From Thysanoteuthis rhombus (lineage: Eukaryota > Mollusca > Cephalopoda > Oegopsida > Thysanoteuthidae): a stretch of 64,000 nucleotides of DNA. Within the stretch, counting starts at the first letter, position 1, and the number at the start of each line of letters is the position of its first letter. This document shows positions 28,176-39,419 of this stretch, piece after piece. The notes under the pieces were generated by a model that was not told where the DNA came from, searched no databases, and saw nothing but the letters and a program-made list of their open reading frames with translations. The position numbers and the translations under genes were made by a program. The DNA is taken from the NCBI GenBank assembly GCA_963457665.1, contig OY735227.1, positions 52,232,844 to 52,296,843 of the forward strand. Direction: 5' to 3'.

Positions 28176-28213
<38 letters not shown>

Positions 28214-28241
28214 TGTGTGTGTGTGTGCGTGTGTGTGTGAG
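28176..28241. repeat. (TG)n microsatellite
   Basis: TG array with AG and CG interruptions. Confidence 0.96.
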
Positions 28242-28469
28242 TGGGTACAGAAGAATATATTCAGAGTATATCTCTGTGGTAACCCTGTTATACTATAGGC
28301 ATCTAAATAGTGGAGAAGGTGTTGCACACGCCGTCATTTGCAGTGTACAAGTACAACCGCATGTCAGATGACGCACTTGTCAGCTAATGAAGATGCCTGA
28401 CATGACCTCGAGGTGACATGGAGCGACCACCTGCGAATATTGATACGTTATTTCTTGTACGGGTACATT

Positions 28470-28703
28470 GAGTCTCAGCTACATACGTGACTATCGGGGA
28501 GATGCATTGGTTGTACACCCTTCTTTTTGGGACTAATGGGATTTTCTTGTTCATGCTCAACAGAAGGCTTGTCTTTGGGTGATTTTTCGCTTGATTTCTT
28601 CTTTCAAGGATTTTATAAAGATTCGTTTTCCTAGGTAGATGCAGTGGTCTACTTTTTCCAGCTTTGTGTTTTCGATCTTGATTGTAGAGTGTTCATTTCT
28701 GAT
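28470..28703 (-). pseudogene. RTE-like LINE, inverted internal part
   Basis: Minus-strand reading gives STIKIENTKLEKVDHCIYLG, a typical late reverse-transcriptase phrase, then KRIFIKSLKEEIKRKIT, a shift, and YNQCISPIVTYVAETQ. This equals the frame around 42580-42790 of the long copy. Similarity stops near 28480. It meets, head-to-head, a plus-strand 3' end of the same family at 28710. Confidence 0.72.
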
Positions 28704-28709
28704 ATGTTG

Positions 28710-28866
28710 ACGAGACGAGATGGCGAGACGAACTAAACAAGTTCAGAAAGCATTATCTCCACCTCACCCATGAAAGAGGGTTCTGACGAATCCTAGGAAA
28801 TGTGTATGTCCAAGGACGGACGATGGAAGACTGATGACGATGATAATGATAATGATGAGTCAGGGA
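28710..28866 (+). pseudogene. RTE-like LINE, 3' end with GAT-rich tail
   Basis: Plus-strand GAGATGGCGAGACGAAC... AAGTTCAGAAAGCATT corresponds to the 'RWRDEL.KFRK.W' end seen at 48958-49000. GTCCAAGGACGGACGATGGA and GATGACGATGATAATGAT then form the family's 3' tail. With 28470-28703 it makes one inverted, truncated insertion. Confidence 0.65.
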
Positions 28867-29294
28867 TACATAAGGTACTCCCCCATTAGTTTTCATGGAC
28901 TATAAAGTTTCAACATTCATACCTTTTGCACTTGGTGAGAAGACCTGATCTGCATGTGTATGTTGGTGGGATTCCCCTAGCATTTTTTTTTCAATGAATC
29001 AAATTTATCAATTACATTCTCTTAAAATAATCAATGAACTTTTATCTGTCATGCAATCGATGAAAAAAAAAATTTTCATTTGAAACGTAAAAAAACAATA
29101 TAAAAAATATATACAGAATATTGTCTTCACCTTTGCTGTTTTTAACACAATGTTCCGATTAATATGCTATCTGACTATCCTGTATAGTCAAAAATTCTGA
29201 AGGTAAGTATTCCGTTGTTCCAGGTATGTTTGGACTAATGAATATGGTGAGGATTGTGCAGAAAACTTCGACTCGATCATATAAACAAATATTA
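28867..29294. other. Unassigned DNA
   Basis: No supported feature; the right half may be unreadably decayed LINE sequence upstream of the recognised part. Confidence 0.4.
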
Positions 29295-29700
29295 GGAGCG
29301 CAAATATAAGTACTAGAAGAGGAAGAGTAAAATACTCTAGGATTTTGAGATCCAGACCAACCATGCCATCCGAGCAAGAAGACCTGCATCTGAGAGTCGT
29401 AAGCGTAGAAAAAAAGTATGCTACATAATGGATGTGCCAGCAGACCACAGGAGGAAGACAAAATAAATCGAAAGACGAGAACTCTTTCAGAACTTCGCCC
29501 GGTAGATGAAGAAGCTGTGAAACATAAAAGATCATGGACATGGCTACACAAAGAACACCAGGAGAGAGAAACATAAACCCTCATCGTTAAACACCCAACG
29601 TTAAAGCAAAGATCGACAGAACCCAGAAAAATAGCAAATGCCGCCTCAGTAGAGAAAGGAATGAGACGGTATACCACATATCCAGCTAATGAAGCTAGAC
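29295..29700 (+). pseudogene. RLE-type LINE family L1, permuted copy G
   Basis: Plus-strand reading first gives DFEIQTNHAIRARRP, IMDVPADHRRKTK and ELFQNFAR.MKKL.NIK (the nuclease and its downstream part). Then, joined near 29528, it gives KRSWTWLHKEHQERET and IDRTQKNSKCRLSRERNET, VYHISS (the part that normally lies before the nuclease, including a damaged zinc finger). Compared with copy D the two blocks are in swapped order. Stops and shifts are frequent, so nothing functional is encoded. The minus-strand 182-codon frame over this region is a shadow. Confidence 0.7.
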
Positions 29701-29945
29701 AGAACATGGCATGTGTTAGAAAAGTGTGGGGAAGTTGGGACAGGACAAAGCATAGCGCTGCTGTTATTTATGAGGATGCTGAGAAGGGGTCCAAGACTTA
29801 AGGGGACTTACTTCAACGATGACCACCAGACATCTGACGAGAAAGGGCAAACCACAGCACTGTTGTGGATTGTAGAGATGCTGAGAGGAAGGCTTGATGT
29901 CATCCAGCGATGACCACCAGTCATTTTGTGCGAACGTGCAAACGC

Positions 29946-29946
<1 letters not shown>
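29701..29946 (+). pseudogene. RLE-type LINE C-terminal ends, duplicated
   Basis: Two successive stretches, near 29745-29790 (QSIALLLFMRMLRRG) and 29850-29900 (QTTALLWIVEMLRGRLDVIQ), both resemble the QTTALLGTARILRRVLEI terminus of copy D. Each is followed by a GATGACCACCAG segment (29819 and 29907). This is a local tandem duplication of a LINE 3' end, next to the (TAA)n array. Confidence 0.6.
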
Positions 29947-30007
<61 letters not shown>

Positions 30008-30070
30008 TAATAATAATAATGATGATGATGATGATAATAATAATAATTATGATAATGATAATGATAATGA
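29947..30070. repeat. (TAA)n array with TGA/TGATAA interruptions
   Basis: AATAAT repeats from 29947, degenerating into GATGAT and GATAAT units. Here the plus strand reads TAA, and the LINE pieces on both sides are also plus-sense. Confidence 0.96.
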
Positions 30071-30074
30071 TATT

Positions 30075-30300
30075 TTTAAAACATGAGAGGTTAGAGCCTT
30101 CGGAACGGTCCCCAAAAACCTAGTAAAAAGATTCCAGGAATTTGGAATACGGGGAAAGACCGGAACTATCTAGACGACGACACCACTGAAGTTTGTCAAA
30201 ATACATGTGAAAGTCTTGGAGTATTGAGGAGTCTTGCAGCCACTTGATCTCCTGTGACAACCACTTGCCGCTGCTGGTATGGAATCTCAAATAATAATGA
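30075..30300 (+). pseudogene. RLE-type LINE 3' end, copy H
   Basis: Reads FGTVPKNLVKRFQEFGIRGK, then TTTPLKFVKIHVKVLEY and a short 3' tail ending in AATAATAATGATGA. It corresponds to ALGTVPKTLRERLEEIGIRG through RILRRVLEI of copy D. The element is 5'-truncated at the (TAA)n array. Confidence 0.7.
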
Positions 30301-30599
30301 TGAGAGCAAGAGTAGGTTACTCACTGGATGTTATATTCTCTGTGGCCACTGATATGAGCAAATGGTTTTCCGGGTCACACCAACGGTTTTCCGGTCAGGA
30401 ACTCTTCACTTCTGGTAGCCTTCCTTAGCTGCTGTATGGTATTCCAAATCAGATTCACATGTAATCATCATGTGTTTTCAATGAGAGATTTCCAACATTG
30501 GAACCTGAATTTTCACCAGTTTAGCAGTTCGGTCAACTTGAGTAGACGTGATGCCATTGTCAAAAATTAGTAGAAACAATGCAATCATTCCATCATTTT
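30301..30599. other. Unassigned DNA
   Basis: No feature supported. Confidence 0.45.
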
Positions 30600-31860
30600 C
30601 ACACTGCACAAGTTAAACAGAAGTTATCATGGACTCTGTAGCAAAATCAATCATTAATAGCATTCAGTAATGAGGAATTAATGGTCTTGTATAATTATGA
30701 ATTGATAGTATTGTATAATTAGGAATTGACCAGTTTCACACCCAGATTCAAAATTTACTCTCAATACATACAAATTACCCCTTTGAGGGGTCGTGCTTCA
30801 AACGATTAAAATCACTGATATGGAGAGTCAGAAAAAAGCCACTCGATTCCCTTTTCATTATTGAAACTCATTAGGAGGTGCAACGGGGCTTTAGAAAGTT
30901 ATTCCAGTATTGTATTACTTCGTTGAGAAAATATTCTCTATCAGCTTCAAACTTTCATTTGTACAGTATGTAACCATCAATCGTCATGTGCCTTTTGTTA
31001 GATGAATTACTCTTTTGTCAGCAAAAGCACAAGTATATTTTAACAACGTTCCGGTGAAATTGCCCAAGTGGCGAAATTTACTTATTTTTGTAAAGAAAAG
31101 TTCGATTTCACTTTGATTTCATAAACTTTAGATCGCAAAAAAATAGTTATTTTTGTATAAAGAATAACATATCCTTGTTCTGATTAAATGAACCTTTGAT
31201 CAAATTAAAACTACATATTTATTCACTTTTTGTAAAAAAAATCGAAATTTCGTCAATTAAACAATTTCATCAATTCAGCGTAACACATAAATTAATTGAA
31301 TTCTAATTAATCGAAACTCTGTTTCTTATGATCAGTTTTTGTTACATTAAAAGGAATCAATTTATGACGTGCAGCAAGTAAAACAGTTGATTCCTGATAA
31401 ATAAGATCGTAGTGGTGATCCAATTGATTTATCATTATGAATTCTTCTTTGCCTCACGTGCCCACTGACAGCTGAAATAAAATATTCACCCCTTTACAAT
31501 TAATTTGATCATATGTCATATGAAAATTACTGATATATGAACTTCAGGGCACTCACGAAGATTTTTGTAACTTCTATATTGTGAAAGATTCAATAACAAC
31601 TTTTTTCATAACTCACAAAATTAATGAATTAGAATTTTCATTATGGAATCTATAGTAAAAATAAGAATCAATCGTAGTATTGTGTAATTAGGATTGATAT
31701 TATTGTATAATCAGGAATTAATCATGTAAGCCTTGGCACGACTTATAAACCATTGAACGCTTTTCGGTCGGATTTCCCTTGGATATTCAGATTGCCCCCT
31801 ACGAGGGATGCCCTACGTGTATAATCCCTGATAAAGAAAATAAACTCGTATTAAAGGATT
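30600..31860. repeat. Diverged direct repeat, about 1 kb apart
   Basis: 30640-30800 and 31640-31820 share TATTGTATAATTAGGAATTG-like runs, an ATTCA(A/G)ATT...CCCC segment and an ACGAGGGATG/GAGGGGTCGTG segment. Very AT-rich between them. Class unknown. Confidence 0.45.
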
Positions 31861-31989
31861 TAACTACTTACAATATTCTCAAACGAAATATTTTCACCAA
31901 GATGCGTAGAAAATGAAATATACCAAAGAAACTGTAAAATAAATTTAGTTCTTTTAAAACAATTGGAAGCGTGCAATGATATATTACTT

Positions 31990-32290
31990 CATGAATTAAA
32001 AAAATCTATTCGTAGAATGTTGATTATCAAATGATAATGATTAACAATGCTTCAACAAAGAAACTCAAAAACCATTAAAACAAATGCATGTAATGCATTC
32101 AAAAGCAAAAAAAATTAGATGAAAGAATGAATAGTCAAAAATTAATAATAACTGACACAACTTCGTCTAACAAATCCATACACTTTGATATATAATACTG
32201 CAAGTTTGATAAGGAACACCTGAAATAGATAAAAAAAATATTAGTCAAAATGAATGATAATTGACAATGCTTCATTTAAGAAGTTCTAAA
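31990..32290. repeat. Degenerate ~110 bp tandem repeat, three units
   Basis: Related cores near 32033 (GATAATGATTAACAATGCTT), 32141 (TTAATAATAACTGACACAAC) and 32254 (GATAATTGACAATGCTTC) give a period of about 110 bp. Confidence 0.5.
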
Positions 32291-35200
32291 CCTATCACAT
32301 CTATAATAGCTGTGTAAATGAACAAAACAACATGATGATGCGATAGAAAGCAAAGAATATAGCTATATGGTTTATTTGAACAACACTTACTGATCAGCAT
32401 TTCAAGTTTGATGGGCAGGCCACTGTCATGGTATGATTGACTCAAAATGGAGTTCAGGAGGGAGACCATGCGCATCAACGGATGCTGGGGGTGGAAATGT
32501 GGGATACCTCCCCCCTCCCAACACACACATGCACTCAGGTCTTCTCACAGAGGGCGAGTGGGTTTCAAAGATGGAACATTATGGCAGCCAGGGATCAAGG
32601 GGTCACTACACTATGAACATTGACAACTTAGGACGAGTCGCATCCTAGGTATTCTCTTTTCCCCCTACCTGACAATTTACAGACATACTTTTTGCACCCT
32701 TCCCCCTGTCGGAAAGAAGGGTGATAGACGCCCATGGAGGAACCATTTGTCGAACGAAATGACGATACATAAACAAGAAGTGCTATTAGGAAGTGCTTGA
32801 AGGCGGATGAAAAACTACTTGGAGATATTTGAAAGATGTTGATATCGTGACTAACATTTTGGAAGGACGTCATCAAAGGGAAGGAAAGAAAAACTCCGAG
32901 CTAATTTAGAACAGGGATGATCCCCAGCTGCTTACGACATTTGATCTGTTCATTTTGCCACCAACATAGGTACTGACCAGGCTTGATGTTTTTCAGCGAT
33001 CGCTCAAAAACCGGTGTATCCATTCATCTATTTATCATTTAGTATCTGAATACCAGCCCAATCGACGAGGGAGAATGGGAAATCCAGCTAATTCCTTTTT
33101 GCTTCAAGATTCATGAAACCCTCTAGAAATACTGTGTAAAACCTACCATTTCCTTGAGGTTAAACTCAATTTTCTGAGATAAAAATTGTTTCAACCACTT
33201 GTCGCTCTTTTCCATTACTGAAACACTCAACGCTATAAGATTACTATAAGATTGACTTGGCCTTTTCACGAACAATTTTTGAGTACCTAGTGAGAATATA
33301 ACTAACTACTCACTTGCTGACCATTGAGGTGCTTACGAAATATTGAAATATACAGTTATTCCTTGCCATTTCGGAGTAATTTTATGGGAATATTATGGGA
33401 GTTTTGCAGCATATCGCGAAAACAATGTATACACACAAACACACACACAAACACACACACACATTTTTCAAAAAAACCATCAAATTTGGAAGCACGTAAA
33501 ATTGGAAGAAAAACATTATTGTAGGAGAACTATTTTATGAACGTAGACTTGGAAATTACTCATTCTCTCCTCTATTCAGATTATTTCATACCTCCAAGTA
33601 GAGACCACCTATCCATTAACATCATCAATGACATACGTTCGTACTCATCAAAACACAACAGCAATTTCTTCGCACCAATCCCAAAGCAGTGTCAAAAATT
33701 CTATTTTGCGTAACAGCACGTCATACTTCTTCTTCCACTCCCAAAAGAAGCAGGGAAAATACTCCTCCCACGTTTTGTTAATCTCATCGGGACTGCATTA
33801 TTTGCATCCTGCTTTGGGTTTCTTCCCGTAGACAACCCACACGTTCGGTATTTTTCGGGGAAATCTTTCTGTCTTTCTTTTCCCTTTTTTTTCAAAAATT
33901 GAGGTTCCTGTACTTGGTGTTTTCATTCAGAAGATAAATGACCGGAATGGGGTAGGCTCGTAAATTCTTTGCACAAAAATATGAGCAGTGGCAGTTGCGT
34001 GGTACTTATTTAATCACTCATTCAATCATTCTGAATTTCTTAGGGCTAATCATACTTTAGATTTTAAAAAAAATATGGTAGAACCTTCAAAGATTTTTTT
34101 ATAAACATCTTGATCTTGGTTTAAGACGAGTACATATTTTAGTGCATTATAAATAATGACATTGCAAATAAGGATTAGTACAAGACTTGGTAAGGGTGGG
34201 TAGAGAGGTAAAATAAGTGTAAGAAGATGTTGCGCCAATTTTCCCAGTAGAAAGGGTAGCCTGACAAAAAAATCAGTACTTGAAATTCTGACTTTTGATA
34301 GTAAATGAACTTAATTTAGTATGACACAAGCCCAAATCAGCAGTAGAACTGGGTATGAAGATTATGTGGTGCAAACCTTCCAAGTTAGGCCTAGTGTAAA
34401 AAACATCATTCGAAATCCTTGCTTCATATATTAATAGCAGGGAAAATAGAAGTAGAACGATTGTATTGCGCAAGTGTCCCAAATTGGGGAGGGATTACCT
34501 GCATAAAATCAACATTCGAAATCCTTGTAGTCACCAAAAGTCTTTTCATTCCGTGCCAAACCATTTGTATTACGATATTAACTAAGCTCAGCTTGGTTTG
34601 TCACGTGGTCAAAATTTGGAAAAAAAGTGACGAGAAAATTGTGCAGCTTAAAACTTCCTGTTGGTAAGGCTATCTTGTCTTAAAAATCGACATTCGAAAT
34701 CCTAGTGTTCACCGAACACTGACTTCTTGCATCGATGGGAAATACCAGTGGAAATACTCGGGGTGCAGGCATGGGCGTCTGAAAAGCAGTGTAAGAGAGT
34801 GCATTTACCGCCCCCACCCCAGGAAAACTACTACATCTCATCTAATGTATTTATTTAGAATGATAAGTAGTATAAGTGATCTACTCAAAAAACATCTCCG
34901 AAGAGTGAAAATTTCAGAGTTGAACTTCTGAAATTACTCCTAATTTTGAAACTTTGTTTTTGTATAACGTTTGATTCCTTTGGGTTATTAGGAAAAATCC
35001 AACCCATGGGGAATTTTGACTAAATCACCCTAATATTGACGTAATCGGAAATATAGAGTAAGTCTTCGCCAAATACATTCTTTGTACATCCCCAACTGAA
35101 ATGTATCCTTTTACACTACCCTGGAAAAGTGGCCGTGAATTCAGGGTATGCAAACCGACAAAGGCTGAAGAATGGATCGACCATTAGATTTGCAACATCA

Positions 35201-35345
35201 AAAATCTTAAGATGCGGTTCTATTGATTGAGCAGAATTTAATTGTTGTTTACTTTTTCAAAATCATGATGTAATATCATGAAAGCCAATCTTAAAGTTTC
35301 AGTTGCTCTATTATTACTACGCCTAATAAGCCTAGGTTGATTATC
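32291..35345. other. Unassigned stretch with weak internal repetition
   Basis: No gene supported. The phrase CATTCGAAATCCTTG (or CTAG) recurs near 34408, 34512 and 34690 in similar context. A short (CA)n lies at 33431-33463. Near 33287 a GTACCTAGTGAGAAT phrase matches the tRNA-like modules of 37168. Confidence 0.4.
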
Positions 35346-35399
35346 ACACATACCCACACACACACACGCACACACACACACACACACACACTCATATTC

Positions 35400-35451
<52 letters not shown>

Positions 35452-35482
35452 ACATATATGTATATATATATATATATACATA
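35346..35482. repeat. (CA)n-(TA)n compound microsatellite
   Basis: CA array 35346-35392, then interrupted TA to 35482 with TGTATACATATATG palindromic units. Confidence 0.96.
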
Positions 35483-35639
35483 TATGTACACACACACAAT
35501 ACAAATCAGAAATGCAATATAATACGATGTCTGATGTGATCTATTTCATAAAGTGCACGATACATTCAGTATTAAACATCAAGTTGAGAATAAATATTTT
35601 TTCTTCTTTTCTGCAAAAACTAATCGACTTAATATTCTG

Positions 35640-36310
35640 AATGTAGACAAAGGAGAGGTCAACTTAAAATGTTGGCTATGTGAGGTTGACCTCAGAGGCC
35701 TCCATAGGGCATTTCTTGGTCATTTCTTGCCAATTCTCAGTACTATGGGCCACAGCTTGCACCAAGGCTGCTGAAATTTAGCAAAAGGGTGCATCTTCTC
35801 GCTGTGAAATTTGCAATCTATATGACGTTGACTTCTGAGGCAACAGGTCAATTCTGGTCAATTAAAAACAAAAAAATTTTTGCCGACAATTCAGCACCAA
35901 TGAAACTGAAATCAAAAAGGCATGTCTTTCCATATGCAATGTAAAGTTGACCCCCGAGGTCATTTGAGGGCACCAGAGGTTAATTCTGGTCATTTCTAAC
36001 CAGTTTTTCTTTGTTGTGGGCACCAAAGATGCTGAAAATGAGCATATGGGTATCTTCCCGAATCAATGGTGACAAGTTCCGCAAGCTTGCCCTTAGAGGT
36101 CATTCAAGATCATCAAAGGTCATTTCTGGTTATTTCTATCAAATTTTATAAGCTATAATTTCGCTTCTATGCAACAGAAGTTTGACATAAATGTAATTTT
36201 CTTCTTGGGGGAGGTCATTTTGGACCTTGACCTCGAGAGTCATTCGAGATCACCTCACGTCATTTCTGGTCATTTCTCGACAATTTTCCGAGTTGTTGGC
36301 CATAACTTCG
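35640..36310. repeat. ~140 bp degenerate tandem repeat, five units
   Basis: The TTGACCTC-type core recurs at about 35685, 35825, 35946, 36085 and 36225 (spacings about 140, 121, 139, 140). Units share GGTCATTTCTGGTCATTTCT-like doublets and a GCCA(C/T)A(A/G)CTT..CAC segment. No coding meaning; the units are quite diverged from each other. Confidence 0.7.
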
Positions 36311-36605
36311 CACTTATGAAATATAGACGTTGATTCTTTCACCACCAAAATATTTTATGGACAGTTCTATATTGGTTGTCCTTAGATTGGATCCTCGATC
36401 AACTTTTTCACACTGGGGCCAAATGGGATAAACACTTATGTAGTGTATCCAGTCCTGTCAAACTAAGTGTTAACATCAATTATTCTTTTTCGTGCATCAG
36501 AATATTCCTTCCGTTACAGGTATTTCTTCATGTATACATAGTTTTAAAAAATCTTTCATTTGCTGTGTTTTGTAATTCCTCTGGGCAATGCTGGATATCC
36601 CTGCT
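36311..36605. repeat. Probable old dispersed repeat
   Basis: 36435-36600 resembles 23540-23700 (GTATCCAG, CCTGTCAAACTAAG against GCCAAACTAAG, a TTTTT.GTGCATYAGAA segment, and TGTATA). Class unknown. Confidence 0.5.
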
Positions 36606-36608
36606 AGT

Positions 36609-36610
36609 AC

Positions 36611-36643
<33 letters not shown>

Positions 36644-36645
36644 TG

Positions 36646-36679
<34 letters not shown>

Positions 36680-36712
36680 ATGTGTTTGTTTGTGTGTGTG
36701 TGTGTGTGTGTT
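36609..36712. repeat. (CA)n-(TA)n-(TG)n compound array
   Basis: CA array, short TA block, then TG array. The outer arms are complementary and could fold into a hairpin. Confidence 0.95.
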
Positions 36713-37035
36713 TGTGTATTTTACTTAATCTCACCTTCAGCTTAACTCATGATGAATAAGAAAATATAGAGCAACATAACGTTTTTGATATTTCATAAGT
36801 ACAATGCAATTGCATTGTCAATATTACTTGAATATAGCCGTACATTTTTGCCGATAAGAGTAAACAAGTTAGGGTAATAATGACCTCTGTCGACAAAATA
36901 CGACAATGCAGCGATTATGAAACTAAATATAAAACGTACTTGCAGAACTAAATTATCTCAGAGGCTTTAAAGTAACCATTTTTACTTTTCATTTTTACAA
37001 AGCTCAAATTAGTCTGGCGCTAGGCTAGAAGCGTA
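36713..37035. other. Unassigned DNA
   Basis: No feature supported. Confidence 0.45.
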
Positions 37036-37335
37036 GGTCATTCAGTCAGGAATGAAGTCTCTCCAGTAATAATAGTCAACGGGACTAGCTTGTTAACCAC
37101 TGCTCTTTAGTGTGGCGCCTATATAGGTATTTATGATTCTTAGTCTGGCATAAAGCTCCAAGTTTTAAGCACCTAGTGAGGATAGAATTCCGTCTTTCAA
37201 CAAAGGGTCGCAATATCCTTTTACTAACTACCACTCCGCTGTGGAGCACCTATTTGAAGCGACAGGTGTGGGCCACTGAGTGAGAATCGAAATCGCTACC
37301 AAGGCATTGGTCTGCGAAACTAGTTTTCTGATCAC
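37036..37335 (-). mobile_element. Three tandem tRNA-like modules
   Basis: Modules begin near 37036, 37168 and 37270 (plus-strand coordinates). On the minus strand each has a GTGGTTAACAAGCTAG-like left part, a central anticodon-arm-sized gap, and an ATTCTATCCTCACTAGGTGC-like right part. Homologous single modules are at 27337-27413 and 27497-27572. The D- and T-arm boxes are mutated, so these are SINE remnants and not tRNA genes. Confidence 0.5.
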
Positions 37336-38169
37336 AGGACCAGATTAAGCTAGCATGTGGCCTGTCGCATACGTTACAAAGAGGCCCAAAATATAAAGGT
37401 ATGAACTTACCAATGAATGAAAATTGTAGCAAATAGGAGCAATATTATATTCCCAAATCAGTCAAGTTGTCAGATTTTTGCAGCTTTGCCCGAAGATGTA
37501 ATGTTTGTAATATCTATATTTGAACTAAATTCAGATAAATGAGACTTATCGGGTTTCGGGCCTTGACCCCTTACGGCCTCAAACAGAAGTCAGCCCCTTC
37601 ATATCCAGGCGACTTACCCTCAACATGTGTATCCATTGTCTCCTTTATATCTATTTCTAATCTACATGAAGCCGATTGCACTTTATCGTTAACACAAATC
37701 TAAACATCCTTACAAACCATATATTACATAAGGGAAAAAGGATTGAGCCTAGATTTTCCTCAGGTTAGTCTCCTTTGTGTCAACCCACGTGCAGCAAGAA
37801 TGACTATTGAAAAAAAAACATTATCTTTTTTATTTGCATAGTTAAGTAATTTTCATTTCCATTTGCTTTAGAGTCAGATGATACGACTCATATGTAGAAA
37901 TAAAAGGTGTGTCTAAATTGAAACCAGAATTTGTCATAAGCAAATTAATAGTTCTGCATACAAACTTATGAGACTCCTTCAAAATTGTAGGTACACATTT
38001 TTCAGCGTTTTTATTTTTGTTTTTGTTTTTGGGTTTTTTCTCGGTTCAGGATATCATTTTGAGGAGTATCGTGCAGGTCTCGTGGCTCATTTCCTTCTAT
38101 CTCTTTCATCATCTGATGTCAACAAATTTCTGAGGTGGATTTCAGCTTTCGGATAAAAAAAAGTCGACA
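37336..38169. other. Unassigned DNA
   Basis: No feature supported; open frames are short. Confidence 0.45.
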
Positions 38170-38554
38170 GGGGCCGAAGATTTTGTCCACCTGTCAACTG
38201 ACGTGGCACACTTTTTGCTGCAATACGATTTATCATCGATTTTTTAAAACATCATCTGACACGAATTTTAAGATTTCTATCCCTCTGGAAACTCCACTGG
38301 CATTCAGGGGACGATTTCAACGAATCACAGCACGCACTATTTCAAAGTCATCGCTGTCTTTTGCTGTGAAAGGTCTCCTACAAGTGGCATCGTATTTGTT
38401 GGATGATCTTCCCGATTTGAAACGCTGGTACCACTCTTGGCAATGCATACAGCTCGGAAAATCCCCCAGTGTGCTGTAGGAACATTAGAAATGTCCCCCA
38501 AAAAGTTTTGAAACAGAATTTCATACAAACGCGTTGCTCTTTAAGATGCTTCAT
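38170..38554 (-). pseudogene. Mariner-family transposase, N-terminal part only
   Basis: Minus strand from an ATG at 38554 reads KEQRVCMKFCFK, the usual mariner N-terminus. A frame-shifted middle follows, then CQEWYQRFKSGRSSNKYD, the second helix-turn-helix with its E-W-..-RFK-G signature, and RRPFTAKDSDDFEIVRAVIR. It ends with NRIAAKSVPRQLTGGQ, which corresponds to the usual R-V-A-A-K-F-V-P-R-x-L-T segment. At least two stops and several shifts are present. The DDE/D catalytic half is not recognisable to the left of 38170, so only the DNA-binding portion remains. Terminal inverted repeats were not found. Confidence 0.65.
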
Positions 38555-39419
38555 TTTTTACTTTGGAGACGGGAGCAAGTATAGCGCAAAAACTAACAAA
38601 ATGTAGCTTGATGCAGGTATCTCATACAAAAGCTCAAGGTTACTTATACATATATTCCACTCCCGAGCATTTTAAGCCGTATCAATCGCGCACTTTAAAA
38701 AGCACAGAGACTTTATGGACAAACCTTGTAGTATCACTTCGTTTTCGTTTTGGTATTTGTGCTGAGGCTATGACTTTCGAATACTTTTGTATTCATTCAT
38801 TTACCCCAGTCAACAAAGTTGAAAGGTATATGTATTCGGTCACGTTTGTTCGTATGTTCGTTCATCTGTCCACATGATATCCCAGAAAGAGCTTGATGTA
38901 TTTCTATGAAATTTTGTGGAAGTTTGGTCAATGAAGCGAAAAAGAGATGGTGGGATTTCGGGGCTCATACAAGAATTCTTCCCCTGATTGGGGGATATTT
39001 TTCATTAAAAAAATACATTTTACGTTCGCATGACAGTCCACACAACATCGCAAATAGCTATCAATCAATTCATATGAAGGGTAGACAATAAGCTACAATG
39101 AATTTTGGAGCGGATCCATGCACAATTATCTCCCCTGTGTCATGTGATAGTTTCTATCGAGTGACTGACCAGATCTCTTTGTTTGTTTTTTTTCTTTTTT
39201 TGGTATTCAAAAAAAATCATGAGTGTATGTTTGGAACTATACTGGAAGAATTTTCATCAATTTAGCTTAATTCACCACCACCATTGCTTAATTAAAGAGG
39301 GGAAAAGAAACATATATGGGTGGCTTTCATTCATAATTTTCCTTTGAATGATGTCTGATTTAATTTGGAACAAAAAGAGAAGAAAGCAAAACTCGTACAT
39401 ATAAGTACATATAGAAATC
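38555..39419. other. Unassigned DNA
   Basis: An open frame at 38563-38877 (+, 104 codons) has no motif I recognise and is not called. No other feature. Confidence 0.4.

Noticed and set aside
29159-29707. 182-codon open frame on the minus strand
   Set aside because: It lies antisense to the decayed RLE LINE copy, whose plus-strand reading matches copy D; the minus frame is a shadow.
35238-35504. Open frames rich in YIYI/CVCV
   Set aside because: Pure products of the (CA)n-(TA)n array.
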